Position numbers and translations under genes: made by a program. From an uncultured Phascolarctobacterium sp. (GTDB lineage: Bacteria; Bacillota; Negativicutes; Acidaminococcales; Acidaminococcaceae): a stretch of 50,482 bases of DNA. The stretch's first letter is position 1. Every line of letters starts with the position of its first letter. Shown here in pieces: positions 32,401 to 41,381 of this stretch. Below the pieces are notes generated by a model. It saw only the letters and a list, made by a program, of their open reading frames with translations. It was not told the origin of the DNA and did not search any database. The stretch spans positions 1 through 50,482 of the forward strand of contig NZ_CAJMEH010000007.1 of NCBI RefSeq assembly GCF_905212365.1, read 5' to 3'.

Positions 32401-33743
32401 TCGACATGGCTCGTCATTGGGAACATATCCACCGGCTGCGCTACCAGTGCTTTGTAGGCATACTGCTCCAAAAAGGCTAAGTCGCGGGCCAGCGACGCCG
32501 GATTGCAGGACACATAGACAATGCGCTGCGGCCCTACGCCCGCCATAGCGGCCAGCACCTTTTCCTCGCAACCCGCGCGGGGCGGGTCCACCACAATCAC
32601 GTCCGGCCGCACACCGCCTGCCAACAACGCAGGCAGCTCCGCCGCCGCGTCGCCCAAAATAAATTCCGCGTTACTGCAGTTATTTTCCAAAGCGTTTTTC
32701 TTAGCGTCCTCGATAGCCGGAGCAACAATTTCTATACCGTAAACCTTTTTGGCGTGCTTGGCCAAGTACAGCGAAATCGTACCCGTACCGCAGTACACGT
32801 CCACCACGGTCTCGCCGCCGCTCAAACCGGCAAATTCCAACGCCTTATTGTACAGCTTTTCCGCCTGCTCGCTGTTCACCTGAAAAAAGGATTGGGGCGA
32901 AATATTAAAGCTTATCGCGCCCAGGCTGTCCTTAATTTTTTCGTCGCCGTACAAAACCCGCGTTTTGCTGCCCATAACCACATTGGTCGGCTTCTTATTA
33001 ATATTCTGCACCACGCTCACCAAGCCGGGCACGTACTTTGTCAGCCATTGGATGAGCTCCTTGCGGTGAGGTATATCGTAAGCAGAAGTCACCAGCACCG
33101 CCATCACCTGACCGCTGTGTACGCCTACGCGTCCCATCACATGGCGCACCAAACCCTTGCCGGTTTTTTCGTCGTAAGCGCTGACGTCAAAACGATTCAT
33201 CCATTTGCGCACCGTCAGCAGCACCTGATTATTGGCCTCCTGCTGAATCATGCAGCCGTCCGTATCGACTACGCTGTGAGTTGCCGCGGCATAACAGCCG
33301 ATGCTCAGCGTACCCTCGGCGCTGACCGCCGCAGGGAACTGCATCTTATTGCGGTAAGTCCAGGGGTTGGCCGCGCCTAAAACCGGCAGCACCTCTGCCT
33401 CCACATGGCCAATGCGGCTTAAAGCGTCCTGCACCTGTTGACGCTTGCATTCCAGTTGGCCTTTATAGCTCAAATGCTGCAGCTGACAGCCGCCGCATTC
33501 CTTATATACGGGGCAAAGCGGCTCCACCCGCTCCGGCGACGCCTCCAGAACGACGTCCAAGCGGCCTACCGCATAGCTTTTTTTGACCAGCGTAACGGTA
33601 GCCTGCACCGTTTCCTGCGGCAGCGCGCCCTGCACAAAAACGGTAAAGCCTTCGTATTTGCCTACGCCCTCGCCGCTGCTGCCCAAGCCGGTAATCTGCA
33701 CGGCGATACTGTCGCCCTGTTTTACTGGTATCTGCATTTTCAT
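32364..33743 (-). CDS. rlmD: 23S rRNA (uracil1939-C5)-methyltransferase, RlmD/RumA type
   Basis: The 459-residue protein has an N-terminal TRAM domain, iron-sulphur cysteines C77, C83 and C86 (CPVYKECGGCQLQHL) plus one near 165, a SAM site VVDVYCGTGTISLYL, and the catalytic region DPPRAGCEEK with the nucleophile in VYVSCNPASLARDL. In this family one enzyme may cover both U747 and U1939. The normal ending SHVETVVLMSR is followed by VIPS and a stop contributed by phage DNA, so a mobile element appears to have used the 3' end as attachment site. Otherwise intact. Confidence 0.92.
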   Translation of the reverse strand: MKMQIPVKQGDSIAVQITGLGSSGEGVGKYEGFTVFVQGALPQETVQATVTLVKKSYAVGRLDVVLEASPERVEPLCPVYKECGGCQLQHLSYKGQLECKRQQVQDALSRIGHVEAEVLPVLGAANPWTYRNKMQFPAAVSAEGTLSIGCYAAATHSVVDTDGCMIQQEANNQVLLTVRKWMNRFDVSAYDEKTGKGLVRHVMGRVGVHSGQVMAVLVTSAYDIPHRKELIQWLTKYVPGLVSVVQNINKKPTNVVMGSKTRVLYGDEKIKDSLGAISFNISPQSFFQVNSEQAEKLYNKALEFAGLSGGETVVDVYCGTGTISLYLAKHAKKVYGIEIVAPAIEDAKKNALENNCSNAEFILGDAAAELPALLAGGVRPDVIVVDPPRAGCEEKVLAAMAGVGPQRIVYVSCNPASLARDLAFLEQYAYKALVAQPVDMFPMTSHVETVVLMSRVIPS

Positions 33744-33803
33744 CTATAGCCACGCTCCTAATAAATCATAATTTTTCTTCTAAAATTATATCACGGCGGC
33801 ACA

Positions 33804-33841
33804 TAAAAAGAAACGGCACAGCCGCAAAGCCGTACCGTTTC
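33804..33841 (-). terminator. Intrinsic terminator after the 71-residue protein gene
   Basis: On the minus strand GAAACGGTACGGC pairs with GGCTGTGCCGTTTC (mismatches inside), followed by TTTTT. Confidence 0.8.
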
Positions 33842-33878
33842 CCAAGCGCAAATTTTATAAAACGCTATTGAAGTTCTA

Positions 33879-34094
33879 TTATTCTACCCACAAACCGTTA
33901 GCGTCCTTATGGTAGCCGACAAATTCGATAGCCAGAGCTGCCATTACCTTAGTAGCGTCTTTAATTTGTACATTCAGCTCTTCCGCTCTCAGGAAATCGT
34001 CGTGGCACATTTCAACAGGATTTTTGCTGGTCAACTGCAGATATTCGTTTTGCATTTCCACGAGAGCTTTTGCTTCAGCTTTCATTTTTTCCAT
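33879..34094 (-). CDS. Small unknown helical protein
   Basis: The 71-residue protein starts at 34094 with AGGAG upstream. It is charged and helical (MEKMKAEAKALVEMQNEYLQ), with no membrane segment or signal, and ends YHKDANGLWVE. It lies 81 nt after glyS and before a terminator, so it may be the last gene of the T-box-controlled glyQS transcript. Family unknown to me. Confidence 0.7.
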   Translation of the reverse strand: MEKMKAEAKALVEMQNEYLQLTSKNPVEMCHDDFLRAEELNVQIKDATKVMAALAIEFVGYHKDANGLWVE

Positions 34095-34175
34095 TCGTAT
34101 TCTCCTAATCTTTATAAAAATTTTATTCGGTAAGTTTACAAATTGCGGCGAAGTATAATGGCGCTTATAACGCTT

Positions 34176-36347
34176 TTATTGGACGATTAAATTCAAATCG
34201 CCAACCGCATGCGTCACATCCTTAACTGCGGACAGCAGCGCCAGACGGTTATTCTTCACCTTTTCGTCCTCGGCCATAACCATAACGTCGTCAAAGAATT
34301 TATTGATGGGCGCAACCAGCTTCACTGCTTCTGCCAGCACGGTTGCGTAATCGTATTTCACGGATGCGGCCAAAACCTCCTTGCTGGCGCTCTGAACTGC
34401 ATTATGCAGCGCAGTTTCCGCTTCGGCTTCAAAAAGCTGCGGATTGATGGCGGTTTCCGTTTCCATCTTTTTGCACAGATTTGCCACGCGGGCAGCGGCC
34501 TGAATTGCGGCAAGCGCTTCTTCGCCGGCCACAAATTTATTGAGGGCGACGGCGCGGGCGTACAGGTCGGCAAAATCGTCGTTGCGTTCTTCTGCCAGCA
34601 CAGCGTCCACTACGTCGTAGCGAATGCCCTGATCAATGAGCATATTACGCAGGCGCTGCTTCAAAAATTCGCCGATCTGCGGCACCAGCTTGCCGGTCTG
34701 CTCCGGCGCAATGTTCAACAGATACAAGCAGCCTGCCAAAACCTTGTACATAGAAATGTGATAGTTAGCATCCAGCAAAATATTGATAATGCCCAAAGCC
34801 TGACGGCGCAGCGCATAGGGATCCTGAGAACCGGTGGGAGCCAGACCGCGGCTGAAGGTAGCGCAGATATTATCCAGCTTGTCGGCAATGCCTACGATAC
34901 GGCCAATATCCGTCTTGGGCAGCTCGTCGCCGGCAAAGCGCGGCAGATAATGCTCGAAAATACCAGTCGCTACAGCCGTAGCTTCGCCGTCCAGCTTAGC
35001 ATATTCGCGGCCCATAACGCCCTGCAGCTCGGTAAATTCTACAACCATACCGGTGACCAAATCGCATTTGCACAGCAGCGCGGTGCGTTCCAGCTCTTCC
35101 TTATTAACCTTGGCATTAATCGCTATCATCAACATATTGACAGCCTGTACCAAGCGCTTGCTCTTATCATTCATATTGCCCAAGCCTTCCTGGAAGGAAA
35201 CGGTCTTGAGTTTTTCCAAACGGTCTGCCAAGGAATGCTTGCGGTCTTCATTAAAGAAGAATTCCGCGTCGCTCAAGCGGGCGCGCAGTACGCGCTCGTT
35301 GCCGTGAGCTACGATTTCCAAATGCTCCCTGCCGCCGTTGCGCACGGTAATAAATTTATTCAGCAGGCTGCCATCCTCGGCCAAAACCGGGAAGTAGCGC
35401 TGATGCTCGCGCATCGGGGTGATGATGCACTCCTTAGGCAGAGCCAGGAATTTTTCTTCAAATTTGCCGCACAAAGCAGTAGGCCATTCAACTAAATAAT
35501 TTACTTCCTCCAGCAAATCCTCGTTAATCTCAGCGTGACCGCCTTCTGCCACAGCCAAATCCGTAACCTGCTGGCGAATCAGCTCGCGGCGGGCGTCCTG
35601 ATCCACCATTACGAAATTATCGTACAGAACTTTTTCGTAAGCGTCGGCGTTAGGAATTTCCACTGCGCCATAGGTGCCGATAACTGCGGAAGCCACAGTA
35701 TTTTTAACCTTGCTGGCCGCTTTATCGAAAACAGCTTTCGCGGCGTCCAGCACCGAATCGTGTTCCTTAGCGGCGCCAATAGCGGAAGGACGCAGGAAGC
35801 GGTGGCCGCGGCTGAATTTGCCGGACTTAACGCCGGTAATTTCCACAGGGATAACTTCGTCGCCAAACAAAGCTACCAGCCAGCGGATAGGACGTACAAA
35901 TTTAAATTCGTGGTCTGCCCAACGCATATTCTTGGGGAAGGTCAGGCTGGTAAGAATATCCAACAGCAAATCCGGCAGTAAATCTTTAACCGGAGCGCCG
36001 GCTAAATGCTTAACGGCGTAAACATAATTATCGCGGACAACCAAGTCCTTAACGTCCACGCCCTGACCGCGGGCAAAGCCCAATGCAGCCTTGGAGGGAG
36101 CGCCGTTGACGAAAGCGATTTTCGCGGACGGGCCTTTTGCTTCTACCGTGCTGTCAGCCTGGGTTTCGGCAACGCCGCTGGCAATAAAGGTCATGCGACG
36201 CGGAGTGCCGTACACCTTCACCTCTTCAAAGGGAATACGCAGCTCGCCCATCTTTTTTGCGGCCATCTCTTGCAGCTGCGCCAAAATGCCGGGCATAAAC
36301 TTTGCGGGAATTTCTTCAGTGCCAATTTCAAAAAGTAATTTTTCCAT
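34176..36347 (-). CDS. glyS: Glycyl-tRNA synthetase, beta subunit
   Basis: The 723-residue protein begins EKLLFEIGTEEIPAKFMPG, typical of GlyS, and contains EKFLALPKECIITPMREHQRYFP and DPYALRRQALGI. It pairs with GlyQ in the alpha2beta2 enzyme that charges tRNA-Gly; the beta chain binds tRNA. It starts 2 nt after glyQ, whose end contains its ribosome site (GGGGAG). It is slightly longer than usual (about 690). Confidence 0.97.
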   Translation of the reverse strand: MEKLLFEIGTEEIPAKFMPGILAQLQEMAAKKMGELRIPFEEVKVYGTPRRMTFIASGVAETQADSTVEAKGPSAKIAFVNGAPSKAALGFARGQGVDVKDLVVRDNYVYAVKHLAGAPVKDLLPDLLLDILTSLTFPKNMRWADHEFKFVRPIRWLVALFGDEVIPVEITGVKSGKFSRGHRFLRPSAIGAAKEHDSVLDAAKAVFDKAASKVKNTVASAVIGTYGAVEIPNADAYEKVLYDNFVMVDQDARRELIRQQVTDLAVAEGGHAEINEDLLEEVNYLVEWPTALCGKFEEKFLALPKECIITPMREHQRYFPVLAEDGSLLNKFITVRNGGREHLEIVAHGNERVLRARLSDAEFFFNEDRKHSLADRLEKLKTVSFQEGLGNMNDKSKRLVQAVNMLMIAINAKVNKEELERTALLCKCDLVTGMVVEFTELQGVMGREYAKLDGEATAVATGIFEHYLPRFAGDELPKTDIGRIVGIADKLDNICATFSRGLAPTGSQDPYALRRQALGIINILLDANYHISMYKVLAGCLYLLNIAPEQTGKLVPQIGEFLKQRLRNMLIDQGIRYDVVDAVLAEERNDDFADLYARAVALNKFVAGEEALAAIQAAARVANLCKKMETETAINPQLFEAEAETALHNAVQSASKEVLAASVKYDYATVLAEAVKLVAPINKFFDDVMVMAEDEKVKNNRLALLSAVKDVTHAVGDLNLIVQ

Positions 36348-36349
36348 TA

Positions 36350-37228
36350 TTATTTCTCCCCTTTCTTCAGCAGCGGGAAGCCCATTTTTTCACGTTGCTC
36401 CACATAAGCGGCGGCGCACAGGCGGGCCATAGCGCGCACGCGGCCGATATAGGCGGTACGCTCGCTGACGCTGATAGCGCCGCGGGAATCCAGCAGATTA
36501 AAGGTATGCGAACATTTCAGCACATAATCGTAAGCCGGGCGGATGTAACCCAGTTCGATAACGCGTTTAGCCTCGGCTTCATACTTATCAAACAAATCGA
36601 AGAGTAACGCCGTATCGGCTACCTGGAAATTATAATAGGACTGTTCTACTTCGTTGGTGTGGAATACGTCGCCGTAAGTAATATCATCCACCCATTTAAT
36701 ATCGAAAACATTCTCCACGCCCTGGATATACATTGCCAAGCGCTCCAGACCATAGGTAATTTCTACGGTTACGGGCTTCACGTCGATGCTGCCCACCTGT
36801 TGGAAATAGGTGAACTGGGTGATTTCCATGCCGTCCAGCCAAACCTCCCAGCCCAGGCCCCAGGCGCCCAAAGTCGGAGATTCCCAGTTATCTTCTACGA
36901 AACGGATATCATGCTCCTCCTGATGAATGCCCAGCTCGGCCAAACTTTTCAGGTACAGCTCCTGAATGTTTTCAGGGGAAGGCTTCACGATAACCTGAAA
37001 TTGATGATGCTGGAACAAACGGTTGGGGTTGTCGCCATAGCGGCCGTCCGCCGGACGGCGGGATGGCTCTACATAAGCCACGCGCCAGGGTTCGGGTCCC
37101 AGTACGCGCAAAAAGGTGGAAGGGTTCATCGTGCCTGCGCCCTTTTCCACATCGTAGGGCTGCGCCATGATGCACTTCTGCTCAGCCCAGAATTTTTGCA
37201 GTTTCAAAATAATTGTTTGAAAATCCAT
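36350..37228 (-). CDS. glyQ: Glycyl-tRNA synthetase, alpha subunit
   Basis: The protein is 292 residues from the ATG at 37228 (MDFQTIILKLQKFWAEQKC), with AGGAGG upstream; the ORF extends to 37312 but that part lies in the T-box terminator region. It contains the class II synthetase catalytic core: MNPSTFLRVLGPEPWRVAYV, FQHHQFQVI and ITYGLERLAMYIQ. It forms glycyl-adenylate. Expression is controlled by the T-box upstream. Confidence 0.97.
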   Translation of the reverse strand: MDFQTIILKLQKFWAEQKCIMAQPYDVEKGAGTMNPSTFLRVLGPEPWRVAYVEPSRRPADGRYGDNPNRLFQHHQFQVIVKPSPENIQELYLKSLAELGIHQEEHDIRFVEDNWESPTLGAWGLGWEVWLDGMEITQFTYFQQVGSIDVKPVTVEITYGLERLAMYIQGVENVFDIKWVDDITYGDVFHTNEVEQSYYNFQVADTALLFDLFDKYEAEAKRVIELGYIRPAYDYVLKCSHTFNLLDSRGAISVSERTAYIGRVRAMARLCAAAYVEQREKMGFPLLKKGEK

Positions 37229-37299
37229 GTTCTGCCTCCTACTATCAGTATGCGTATTGTTGTTACAAAGACGATTGCTTACCAGCCGCCCTGCGGCAA

Positions 37300-37510
37300 A
37301 TAAAATAAGCACCTTCGTCCCGGTAACTTATTGTTACAGGGACGGAGATGCCTGTATGCGAACTCCGCGGTTCCACCCTGCTTGACTGCAAAATGCAGCC
37401 CGCCTCAATCCATATGTTTTTACAGCTCCAAAGCGCCTTCGCCCGCTCTTGCCGTCTTGCACCCTCACGGCTCGCTAAGCTTGCAGGTTACTCCTCTTTA
37501 TCTCAGCTTA
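37300..37510 (-). promoter_or_regulatory. T-box riboswitch (glycyl) upstream of glyQS
   Basis: The minus strand carries the T-box antiterminator motif GGGTGGAACCGCGG (37378-37365), preceded by about 130 nt of structured leader (stem I region). It is followed by a long terminator hairpin, GCATCTCCGTCCCTGTAAC against its complement (about 37352-37309), with TTATTTTATTT after it. Uncharged tRNA-Gly should stabilise the antiterminator. I could not place the specifier codon with certainty; glycine is inferred from the gene. Confidence 0.92.
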
Positions 37511-37516
37511 ACACAT

Positions 37517-37545
37517 AGTATATAAAACTGCGCGGCGTTTGTCAA
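37517..37545 (-). promoter_or_regulatory. Sigma-A promoter of the T-box-glyQS operon
   Basis: TTGACA (37545-37540), a 17-nt spacer, TATACT (37522-37517) on the minus strand. Confidence 0.85.
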
Positions 37546-37614
37546 GCTGACATTGGCCGCGCAAATCTTTTTACTGTATAAAATTTTAAGAATCAAGGCC
37601 CAAACGCGCGCAGT

Positions 37615-38019
37615 CTAGTCCAGTCGTTGATAAATACCGGCCTCGCGCTTCTTTTCGGCAGTCTTGGAAATATACGTCCCCTTAACAACCGTGAAGCCCT
37701 TTTTAGCCAGCAGATTCATAATATAATCCACATGGGGACAGGGAGCTTTATGATAATTGTCGCTGACCATGCAGGAGGATAAGTGTACGATAACCTCCTG
37801 ATCGTTTTCTTTAAAGCGGCGCAAGCGCTTATTGAGATTTTCCAGCTTTACGGAAAGCCCCGCGCCGCAGCAGCCACCGCAAGTAAAGGACATATAGCGC
37901 GTATCCTCCCCGTAACCGGCAAATTTGCCCTCCCTGCTGTAAAACGCATGGGTGCAGTTATAACCGCAGCAGCGCTTCTGCACATGCTCGCACTGAAGAA
38001 TAACTACCAGCTTGCTCAT
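37615..38019 (-). CDS. CGGC-domain protein
   Basis: The 134-residue protein has the CGGC-domain pattern: CEHVQKRCCGYNCTHAF near residue 10, FTCGGCCG near 45 and an SSCMVSDNYHKAPCPH segment near 80. The many Cys and His suggest binding of a metal or an iron-sulphur cluster; no reaction is established. Its ATG lies just after the dapA stop (1 nt apart), so it is the last gene of the lysine operon and presumably lysine-controlled. Confidence 0.85.
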   Translation of the reverse strand: MSKLVVILQCEHVQKRCCGYNCTHAFYSREGKFAGYGEDTRYMSFTCGGCCGAGLSVKLENLNKRLRRFKENDQEVIVHLSSCMVSDNYHKAPCPHVDYIMNLLAKKGFTVVKGTYISKTAEKKREAGIYQRLD

Positions 38020-38020
38020 T

Positions 38021-38917
38021 TTATTTTACCATGCCGTACTCGCGCAGAACGGCGTCCAGCTTAGCCTCGGCCTCAGCGCTGATAGGAGTCAGCGGCAAGC
38101 GCGGCGCGCCCGCCGGAATGCCAGTAACCTTAGTAACGGCAGCCTTGATGGGAATAGGATTGCTTTCCATAAACATAGCCTTAGCCAGCGGCACCATTTT
38201 TTTATTCAATTCAGCGGCGTCCTGCACGCGGCCTTCGCTGTAGGCCTGCATAACGTCCTGCAAAATACGGCCGTTGCAGTTAGCCAATACGGAAATCAAG
38301 CCGCAGGCGCCCACAGCCATAAAGGGCAGAATCAAGCCGTCGTCGCCGCTGTAAATCGAAATTCTTTCCGGCAGCACGCGGTACAGCTCGGCAGTTTGCG
38401 CCACATTACCGGCAGCCTCCTTCACAGCTACGATATTAGCAAAATCCGCAGCCAGACGGGCAATAGTCGCCGGCGCGATATTGGAGCCGGTGCGGCCCGG
38501 AACATTATAAACGATAATGGGCAGCTTAACAGACTTGGCCACGGCGGCAAAATGCTGATAATAGCCCTCCTGAGTCGGCTTATTATAATATGGTCCCACT
38601 ACCAGCAAGCCGTCCACGCCGCATTTTTCCATAGCCTGCGCCAGCTCGATGGTGCTGGCAGTGCAGTTGGTGCCTGCGCCTGCTACAATGGGCGCGCGGC
38701 CGCCGATATGCTTAACGATGGTCTCCATAAATTTAATTTTTTCCTCCATCGTCATAGTCGCAGCTTCGCCGGTAGAGCCTTCAATTACCAGTCCATCGGT
38801 GCCGTTAGCCAGCAGCCAATCGGCCAGCTGGCAGCCAGCTTCATAATTAACGCTGCCGTCCTCGTTAAACGGCGTTACCATTGCGGTTAATAATCTTCCA
38901 AAATACGGTTTTGTCAT
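38021..38917 (-). CDS. dapA: 4-hydroxy-tetrahydrodipicolinate synthase
   Basis: The 298-residue enzyme has the DapA signatures FGRLLTAMVTPFNEDGSVNY, EGSTGEAATM, YYNKPTQEGYY and YNVPGRTGSN, with the Schiff-base lysine in VAVKEAAGN. It condenses pyruvate with aspartate semialdehyde, the first committed step to diaminopimelate and lysine. AGAGGTG lies before the ATG. It is fourth in the dapB-asd-lysC-dapA operon. Confidence 0.96.
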   Translation of the reverse strand: MTKPYFGRLLTAMVTPFNEDGSVNYEAGCQLADWLLANGTDGLVIEGSTGEAATMTMEEKIKFMETIVKHIGGRAPIVAGAGTNCTASTIELAQAMEKCGVDGLLVVGPYYNKPTQEGYYQHFAAVAKSVKLPIIVYNVPGRTGSNIAPATIARLAADFANIVAVKEAAGNVAQTAELYRVLPERISIYSGDDGLILPFMAVGACGLISVLANCNGRILQDVMQAYSEGRVQDAAELNKKMVPLAKAMFMESNPIPIKAAVTKVTGIPAGAPRLPLTPISAEAEAKLDAVLREYGMVK

Positions 38918-38970
38918 GGAATTTACACCTCTTTATTTATTGAACCCCACATTAGTGCAAGCTAAATATT

Positions 38971-40191
38971 TTATAATTTGAAAGCATGATGCAGCGCCGT
39001 AACAGCGTCCACCAGACGCTCCTCTTTAATGATAGCGGAAATCGTCGTATCCGAATCCATGGTCTGCAAAATAGCGATATTTTTAGAAGCCAGCGCGGAT
39101 ACAAAATTAGCCATAACTCCCGGTACGCCGCGCATAGCGCTGCCTACTACCGAAACCTTGGCGCATTTAGTATTGCAGGCATATTTAAAGCCGGTTTCTT
39201 CCAGCACCTTACAGGTATGCTCTACATCCGGTGAAAATACGGCGAACATGGCCTCCTTTTCCGACAGGTTCAGGCTGCCCACGCTGATGCCGGCGTCGGC
39301 CAAATCCTCAAAGAGATTACGCCCGGCAGCGAAATCAGCAGGATTGAGCTCGATGCGAAACTGCGCCAAATCGCTGAGATGAGCCACGCCGCTGACGCAG
39401 GATTCGTTGATGGCAATTTCCGAACCGTTGCGGCGTCCGTTGGATTCGCTGGTAATCAGCGTACCCGGCGCGTCGCTGAAGGTAGATTTAACATACATGG
39501 GGATATTGCTGCTCATAGCGATTTCTACAGCGCGGGGATGAATAACCTTCGCGCCGTTGTACGCCATCTGGCAAACCTCGGCGTAGGAAATCTGCTGCAA
39601 AATATTGGCTTCTTTTACCAAACGCGGATCGGCGGTCATAATGCCTTCCACGTCGGTATAGATTTCCACAAAATCAGCCTTCAAGGCCGCGCCTAAGGCT
39701 GCTGCAGAGGTATCGCTGCCGCCGCGACCCAAGGTAGTAAACTTAAAATTATTTTCCGTAACGCCCTGGAAGCCGCAGACAACAGGAATGATGCCGGACT
39801 CCAGCAAATGCATGAGATTGGAAACATTGATATTTTTAATGCGGGCAGCGCCGAACTGCGAATCGGTAATAATGCCTGCCTGGCCGCCGGTCAGCGCCAT
39901 AGCGTTGATGCCGTATTTTTGCAGCGTAGCGGCTATCACGCAAGCGGAAATAATTTCACCGCAGCACATGAGCATATCCATCTCGCGTACATTGACGGAA
40001 AGATTGACGCTCTTTAAGGTATCGATAAGCGTATCCGTAGCATAAGGCGCGCCCTTGCGTCCCATAGCAGAAACCACGACTACCGGGGAATAGCCCTTGC
40101 GCACCGCCTGCTGCACCTTATCCTTAACCGCAATACGCGCTTCGTCGCTGGCAACGGAAGTGCCGCCGAATTTTTGTACAATAATTTTCAT
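38971..40191 (-). CDS. lysC: Aspartate kinase
   Basis: The 406-residue protein starts with the kinase signature KIIVQKFGGTSVASDEAR, contains TTLGRGGSDTSAAALGAAL and EIYTDVEGIMTADPR, and ends with two ACT domains (about 265-406) for amino-acid feedback. It phosphorylates aspartate, the entry to lysine, methionine and threonine. GAGGAG precedes the ATG. A ~100-nt hairpin separates it from asd. Confidence 0.96.
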   Translation of the reverse strand: MKIIVQKFGGTSVASDEARIAVKDKVQQAVRKGYSPVVVVSAMGRKGAPYATDTLIDTLKSVNLSVNVREMDMLMCCGEIISACVIAATLQKYGINAMALTGGQAGIITDSQFGAARIKNINVSNLMHLLESGIIPVVCGFQGVTENNFKFTTLGRGGSDTSAAALGAALKADFVEIYTDVEGIMTADPRLVKEANILQQISYAEVCQMAYNGAKVIHPRAVEIAMSSNIPMYVKSTFSDAPGTLITSESNGRRNGSEIAINESCVSGVAHLSDLAQFRIELNPADFAAGRNLFEDLADAGISVGSLNLSEKEAMFAVFSPDVEHTCKVLEETGFKYACNTKCAKVSVVGSAMRGVPGVMANFVSALASKNIAILQTMDSDTTISAIIKEERLVDAVTALHHAFKL

Positions 40192-40222
40192 AGATTTTTC
40201 TCCTCGATATATGAATATTTAA

Positions 40223-40323
40223 AGGCCGCATAGAATGCGTCATATACAAGAAAGCGCGACGACGGCGTACTAGAAGTACGTCTAGGAGCGCTGACACAGT
40301 AGATGGCGCATTATCGGCGGCCT
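40223..40323. repeat. Long imperfect palindrome between asd and lysC
   Basis: Four nested pairings span the whole spacer: AGGCCGC (40223-40229) with 40317-40323, AATGCG (40234-40239) with 40307-40312, AGCGC (40253-40257) with 40288-40292, and CGTAC (40266-40270) with 40276-40280. The RNA would be one ~100-nt hairpin with bulges. There is no T-run, so it is not a classical terminator; it may be a dispersed repeat or an RNA processing site. Confidence 0.7.
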
Positions 40324-40329
40324 AAGCGA

Positions 40330-41361
40330 TTAGAGCCAGCCGTTGGCAATCATAACCTCAGCAATCTGCAAAGTATTCAGCGCCGCGCCCTTGCGGATCT
40401 GGTCGCCTACTACCCACAGGTTGAAGGTATTGGGATTGGATTCGTCGCGACGCAGGCGGCCTACGAAGCAATCGTCAGTTTCAGAGGTATACAAAGGCAT
40501 GGGATAAATCTGGTTCTGCGGATCGTCCTGCATTTGTACGCCGGGGAAAGTGTCGATAGCCTTCGCCATATCCGCCAAATCCAAATCGTGCTCAAATTCG
40601 ATGTTCACAGATTCGCTGTGACTGCGGTAAACAGGCACGCGCACCGTGGTCGCGGTGATGCGCAGCTCGTCGTCGTGCATAATCTTCTTGGTTTCGTTGA
40701 CCATCTTCATTTCTTCTTTAGTATACAAGTTATCAAGGAAAACGTCGATCTGCGGAATCAAGTTGAAAGCGATGGGATAATGCTTAGCCAGACTGGCGGA
40801 CGGCAGAATATGCGCCTCCATCTCGCGGCCCTCGCTGTAAGCCTTAGTCTGGTCTGTCAGCTCGTCTATACCCTCCTTACCTGCGCCGGAAACTGCCTGA
40901 TAGGTGCTGACAACGATGCGTTTAATACGCGCCAAATCGTACAGCGGCTTCAAGGCCATAACCATGATGATGGTGGAGCAGTTGGGGTTAGCGATAATGC
41001 CCTTATGCTTTAAAATATCCTCCGGGTTAACCTCGGGTACAACCAGCGGCACCTCCGGATCCATGCGGAAAGCGCTGGAATTGTCGATAACTACCGCGCC
41101 GGCCTCTACAGCATAAGGCGCGAATTCCTTGGAAATGCTGCCGCCGGCAAACAGTGCGATATCGATACCGTCAAAGGAATCTTTAGTAGCCTCCTGCACA
41201 GTATAGGTTTTTCCCATAAAAACGATTTGCTTACCTGCGCTGCGCTTAGAAGCCAAAAGGCGTAGCTCGGCAAACGGAAATTTGCGCTCTTCGATAAGTT
41301 TTAAAAATTCGCTTCCTACTGCGCCGGTAGCGCCTAAAATTGCTACGTTATATTTTTTCAT
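40330..41361 (-). CDS. asd: Aspartate-semialdehyde dehydrogenase
   Basis: The protein is about 343 residues from the ATG at 41361 (MKKYNVAILGATGAVGSEFL); a start at 41382 would add seven residues overlapping the ribosome site. NADP-binding GATGAVG, the catalytic cysteine in IIANPNCSTIIMVMAL, and DELRITATTVRVPVYRSHSE are present. It reduces aspartyl phosphate to the semialdehyde. It lies between dapB and lysC. Confidence 0.96.
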   Translation of the reverse strand: MKKYNVAILGATGAVGSEFLKLIEERKFPFAELRLLASKRSAGKQIVFMGKTYTVQEATKDSFDGIDIALFAGGSISKEFAPYAVEAGAVVIDNSSAFRMDPEVPLVVPEVNPEDILKHKGIIANPNCSTIIMVMALKPLYDLARIKRIVVSTYQAVSGAGKEGIDELTDQTKAYSEGREMEAHILPSASLAKHYPIAFNLIPQIDVFLDNLYTKEEMKMVNETKKIMHDDELRITATTVRVPVYRSHSESVNIEFEHDLDLADMAKAIDTFPGVQMQDDPQNQIYPMPLYTSETDDCFVGRLRRDESNPNTFNLWVVGDQIRKGAALNTLQIAEVMIANGWL

Positions 41362-41381
41362 AACCCTTGCCCTCTCCTTCA

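Noticed and set aside
34209..35495. A 428-codon plus-strand ORF opposite glyS
   Set aside because: It is antisense to a well-conserved synthetase gene and has no recognisable domain or start signals.
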